Positions 62,247-64,000 of a DNA stretch of 64,000 nt are shown here, piece by piece. The position numbers and the translations under genes were made by a program. Numbering within the stretch: position 1 is the stretch's first letter; every line of letters starts with the position of its first letter. The notes under the pieces are model-generated. The model was given only the letters and a program-made list of their open reading frames with translations. It did no database searches and was not told where the DNA came from. The DNA is from Nocardioides aquaticus (GTDB lineage Bacteria > Actinomycetota > Actinomycetes > Propionibacteriales > Nocardioidaceae), in contig NZ_CP075371.1 in NCBI RefSeq assembly GCF_018459925.1, positions 1,550,001-1,614,000 of the forward strand, read 5' to 3'.

Positions 62247-63052
62247 TGCTCATTGCGCTGTGCGGAGACAAGGGCTCGCCCGGAGTGACCACGACCGCTT
62301 TGGCGCTCGCCTCGGCGTGGACCGGACAAGCGATTGCCGTCGAGGCCGACCCTGCCGGCGGTGATCTGGCGATCCGGCTCCACCCGGGAGGCTCCACCCT
62401 TCCCGAGACTCCGACCGTGCTGTCGGTCGCAACCGCCGCGCGCGCCGACCGGGAGCACGATCCCGTCGCTACACACGCCCATGCGTTGAACTCCACGACC
62501 GGAGTCGTGCCCGGCCCTGTGCTGGCGGAGCAGATGGCGAACATCGGCGATTGGTCCCCGCTCACCGATGCACTCGTGCGATGCGCCTTCCCGGTATTCG
62601 TGGATCTCGGCCACCTGCACTCCGCATCATCGATGCTGCGTGTCGCCGCGCGTGCTGACCTGGTCATCGCGGTCGGGCGCCCCGACATGTCGTCTGTCAT
62701 CCGGCTGCGCGACCGCCTGGCCCGCGTGGCGCCCCACCTGGCTCATTTGCGTGGTGCGGCTCCACGGCTTCTTCCGCTCCTGGTGACTACTAGTCGGCAC
62801 GGCGCCGCCGACGTGGCGGACCTGCGCGGGATCCTCGCGGAGACTCCGGTCAAGCCGTTCGTCGTGGACTGTGGGTTCCTGGCACACGACCCGTCCGGAG
62901 TCCGGCGCCTGGAGGCGGGCGAGGAGCCCGGCGGCCGACTCTCGCGCACTGACCTCCTCCGGACCGCCCGCGACGTGACCGGCCGTCTTGAGTCCCTGAC
63001 CGGATCACCGGCGACGGCATCGAAGCCGTCCATCGTGGGGGGACGTCGATGA
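62246..63052 (+). CDS. ParA/MinD-like ATPase (CpaE-like) of the island Tad-like locus
   Basis: A 268-aa protein from ATG 62246 (GTG 62243 is in frame). The Walker A region reads 'CGDKGSPGVTTTALALAS', an unusual form of the ParA loop with Thr where the P-loop Lys is normally found, so ATP binding may be weakened. 'AVEADPAGGDLAIRL' matches the second ParA motif. A membrane-targeting helix is not clear. It has the same place between a SAF and a TadA gene as in the chromosomal Tad operon. Confidence 0.75.
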   Translation: MLIALCGDKGSPGVTTTALALASAWTGQAIAVEADPAGGDLAIRLHPGGSTLPETPTVLSVATAARADREHDPVATHAHALNSTTGVVPGPVLAEQMANIGDWSPLTDALVRCAFPVFVDLGHLHSASSMLRVAARADLVIAVGRPDMSSVIRLRDRLARVAPHLAHLRGAAPRLLPLLVTTSRHGAADVADLRGILAETPVKPFVVDCGFLAHDPSGVRRLEAGEEPGGRLSRTDLLRTARDVTGRLESLTGSPATASKPSIVGGRR

Positions 63053-64000
63053 CCGACCTCGACTACACGCTGATCAAGCGCCTCCAGGCGGAACTGGGTC
63101 GACTTCGTCAGGAGGACATCTCCCGCCGCCGATCGGCGAACCTGCCTTCGCTCGCCGGCCCGGATGCCGTCCAGCATGGAAAGGCACTCGTCCAGCGAGT
63201 CATCGGCGACTATGAGGCCGGTCTGGCGGAGACGGGCGGTGACACGCTCGCGTGGGAGGCGCGGCAGGATCTCGTGGAAGCGTTGGAGGCACGGCTGTTC
63301 GGCGCGGGAAGCCTGCAGGCGCTCCTGGACGACGAGAACGTCGAGAACATCGACATCAACGGCTTCCAACACGTCTACGTCGAGTACGCAGACGGCACGA
63401 CAGCCAAGGTTCGGCCGATCGCTGGGTCCGACGAAGAGTTGGTCGAGACCATCCAGACTCTCGCGGCCCACGAAGGCCTGTCGGCCAGGGCGTTCGACGT
63501 AGCCAACGTGCGGGTCAACCTTCGCCTGCCGGACGGATCGCGCCTCTACGCGGTTCAGTCGGTCACGAAGCAGCCAGTCGTCTCGATCCGCCGTCACCGC
63601 CACACCCGAGTGACGCTCAAGGACCTCGTTGGACTGGAGACCGTCGACCAAGAGATGTCCGAGCTTCTCTCGGCGCTCGTCCACGCACGCAAGAACGTGA
63701 TGGTCGCGGGCGCCACCAGCGCAGGGAAGACGACTCTGCTCCGGGCACTGGCATCGGAGATCGGCCCGGATGAACGGATCCTGACCGTCGAGCGGTCGCT
63801 GGAACTCGGGCTCGACGGCGACATTGACCACCACCCCAATGCCATCGCGTTCGAGGAGCGGCTCCCCAACACCGAGGGTGCTGGCGCGGTCACGATGGCC
63901 GAGCTCGTCCGCGACACCCTGCGCATGAACCCGTCCCGAGTCATCGTCGGAGAAGTCCTGGGGGACGAGGTCGTCACCATGCTCAACGCGATGACCCAAG
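63049..64000 (+). CDS. TadA/CpaF-type ATPase, 3' end outside window
   Basis: ATG 63049 in an ATGA overlap, open to the window edge (317 residues seen). Residues 1-90 are helical. The core shows 'DDENVENIDINGFQHVYVEY', Walker A 'AGATSAGKTTLLRAL' (about 220-234), the Asp-box equivalent 'ILTVERSLELGL', and 'DTLRMNPSRVIVGEVLGDEVVTMLNAMTQ' in pieces. It is clearly of the secretion-ATPase family but differs from the chromosomal TadA. TadB/TadC-like genes are expected next, beyond the window. Confidence 0.88.
   Translation, partial: MTDLDYTLIKRLQAELGRLRQEDISRRRSANLPSLAGPDAVQHGKALVQRVIGDYEAGLAETGGDTLAWEARQDLVEALEARLFGAGSLQALLDDENVENIDINGFQHVYVEYADGTTAKVRPIAGSDEELVETIQTLAAHEGLSARAFDVANVRVNLRLPDGSRLYAVQSVTKQPVVSIRRHRHTRVTLKDLVGLETVDQEMSELLSALVHARKNVMVAGATSAGKTTLLRALASEIGPDERILTVERSLELGLDGDIDHHPNAIAFEERLPNTEGAGAVTMAELVRDTLRMNPSRVIVGEVLGDEVVTMLNAMTQ

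Noticed and set aside
40000..64000. CRISPR array or cas genes
   Set aside because: No regular repeat-spacer pattern and no Cas motif seen; the helicase is Upf1/Dna2-like, not Cas3 or Cas4 linked.

Overview
The window is very GC-rich DNA (about 72-73% by eye) with frequent GTG starts, GTGA/ATGA start-stop overlaps and short intergenic gaps. Its family content is actinobacterial: a PPA1309-type protein, UPF0182, a MacS/MacR sensor pair, class II DAHP synthase, DUF222-HNH, and an NlpC/P60 gene behind a c-di-AMP riboswitch. I infer a Propionibacteriales actinomycete, most likely Nocardioides or a close relative. As I recall it, the order exonuclease/GIY-YIG - NlpC/P60 - acyl-CoA synthetase - SRPBCC - ArsA-like - PlsC - aroG matches the Mycobacterium tuberculosis Rv2191-Rv2178c neighbourhood, so bases 1-45,400 are conserved chromosome.

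Bases 1-4,600: a DEDDh exonuclease/GIY-YIG gene cut by the window edge, a small Cys-rich protein, a ydaO-type riboswitch controlling a cell-wall NlpC/P60 hydrolase, and an overlapping membrane-anchored metalloprotease-like gene, closed by a strong hairpin. Bases 4,668-13,662 (minus strand): a Tad/Flp pilus locus (cpaB, tadZ/cpaE, tadA, a VWA-TadB fusion, tadC, histidine kinase, LuxR-type regulator, flp pilin). Bases 13,841-23,254: a FadD15-like synthetase, SRPBCC protein, ArsA-like ATPase (frameshifted), two ROK sugar kinases in tandem, a DUF222-HNH cassette between inverted repeats, and a PlsC acyltransferase (frameshifted). Bases 23,260-31,392: MacS/MacR with a flavin-reductase-like gene between them, GNAT, DUF1028, a 6-phosphofructokinase with PPi-type residues, a K+ channel and a MOSC protein. 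Bases 31,462-45,266: a fused two-module ABC exporter, APC permease, aroG, threonine aldolase, endonuclease-IV-like protein, PDZ/Lon-type protease, PPA1309 protein and UPF0182.

An initiator tRNA-Met gene lies at 45,420-45,493. Everything to its right looks like a genomic island: base composition becomes more AT-rich, intergenic style changes and gene content becomes accessory. No integrase or right-hand attachment site is visible, so the island continues past base 64,000.

The most interesting part is a co-directional, mostly overlapping cluster at 47,096-59,380. It encodes a PIN/NYN-like + Cys-cluster + FHA protein, a TerY-like VWA protein, a divergent Ser/Thr kinase with a C-terminal Cys cluster, a 1068-aa SF1 (Upf1/Dna2-like) helicase, an unknown protein, a coiled-coil McrB-like AAA+ NTPase and a DUF2357/McrC-like protein with C-terminal Cys clusters. 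A divergent XRE-membrane protein sits upstream. This reads as a phospho-signalling-controlled, McrBC-related nucleic-acid-targeting conflict system; I cannot match it to a named system.

The island then carries a small excisionase-like protein and the start of a second Tad-like export/conjugation locus (lipoprotein, secreted protein, SAF/CpaB-like, ParA/CpaE-like, TadA ATPase) that runs off the window.
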